A stretch of DNA of 56,094 bases from Acidobacteriota bacterium (lineage in GTDB: Bacteria; Acidobacteriota; Terriglobia; Terriglobales; Acidobacteriaceae): assembly GCA_021846985.1 (NCBI GenBank), contig JAJZVX010000025.1:1-56094 (forward strand), in the 5' to 3' direction. The notes under the pieces are model-generated. The model did no database searches. It was not told the DNA's origin and worked only from the letters and a program-made list of their open reading frames with translations. The first letter of the stretch is position 1; every line of letters begins with the position of its first letter. Of this stretch, positions 56,085 through 56,094 are shown one piece after another. The translations under genes were made by a program, and so were the position numbers.

Positions 56085-56094
56085 GGGTCTCCTT

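Overview
The window looks like a chromosomal segment of an Acidobacteriota member (Terriglobia-like), judged from gene content alone. Lineage markers are an ADOP-type duplicated orphan permease with a PadR-type partner, a very large TonB-dependent receptor with an N-terminal carboxypeptidase-regulatory-like domain (Oar type), a small secreted peptide gene of a type I associate with this phylum, and a CxxC/CxxC zinc-ribbon mini-protein. Most of the DNA is GC-rich; the ADOP gene and parts of the mobile region are clearly AT-richer.

Layout. (1) 1-8686 is core: prmC and prfA (translation termination), an exported S15/CocE-type hydrolase, a CDF cation exporter, a DUF3592-like membrane protein, and the HslV/HslU protease. 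(2) About 8687-20425 is a composite accessory region ending at tRNA-Ser(UGA), next to a P4-type integrase with arm-site-like repeats. It starts one base after the hslU stop codon with an IS1380-type transposase remnant. It carries a sigma-54-type operon (two NifX/orange-protein-family proteins, a Cys-rich DUF169 protein and the 5' part of a flavoprotein disulfide reductase) preceded by a sigma-54 activator, an IS21 istA remnant, ADOP plus a truncated PadR gene, the 3' part of a flavoprotein disulfide reductase on the opposite strand, a second tyrosine recombinase and a small PD-(D/E)XK-like protein. (3) 20426-32398 is core again: tRNA-Ser, rplU, rpmA, a small secreted peptide with a membrane protein, gyrB, purE, a zinc ribbon, an IS21-end/MITE-like palindrome, a MerR regulator, DUF503, a di-haem peroxidase with a haem-binding partner, and serS. 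(4) 32684-41820: a LolA-like protein, a GT39-like membrane glycosyltransferase, a giant fusion of GH18-like, NodB-like deacetylase and NodC-like GT2 domains, a PfkB kinase, a P5C-type aldehyde dehydrogenase, and a LuxR regulator whose receiver lacks its phospho-acceptor. (5) 42259-45002: a PAS plus degenerate GGDEF protein overlapping motA, then motB. (6) 45072-54120: an arabinose/arabinan locus (araB, a Tat-exported clan GH-A hydrolase, a Tat-exported GH51 arabinofuranosidase, a TonB-dependent receptor). (7) glnA at the right edge, with strong hairpins behind it.

The two most interesting systems are the single-polypeptide polymer-modifying synthase at 34829-38359, which puts glycan polymerase, deacetylase and hydrolase domains in one chain, and the sigma-54-driven NifX/DUF169/flavoprotein operon at 9230-12842, whose promoter matches GG-N10-GC exactly and whose distal gene and regulator have both been cut by mobile DNA. 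All functions are inferred from motifs read by eye; no database search was run.
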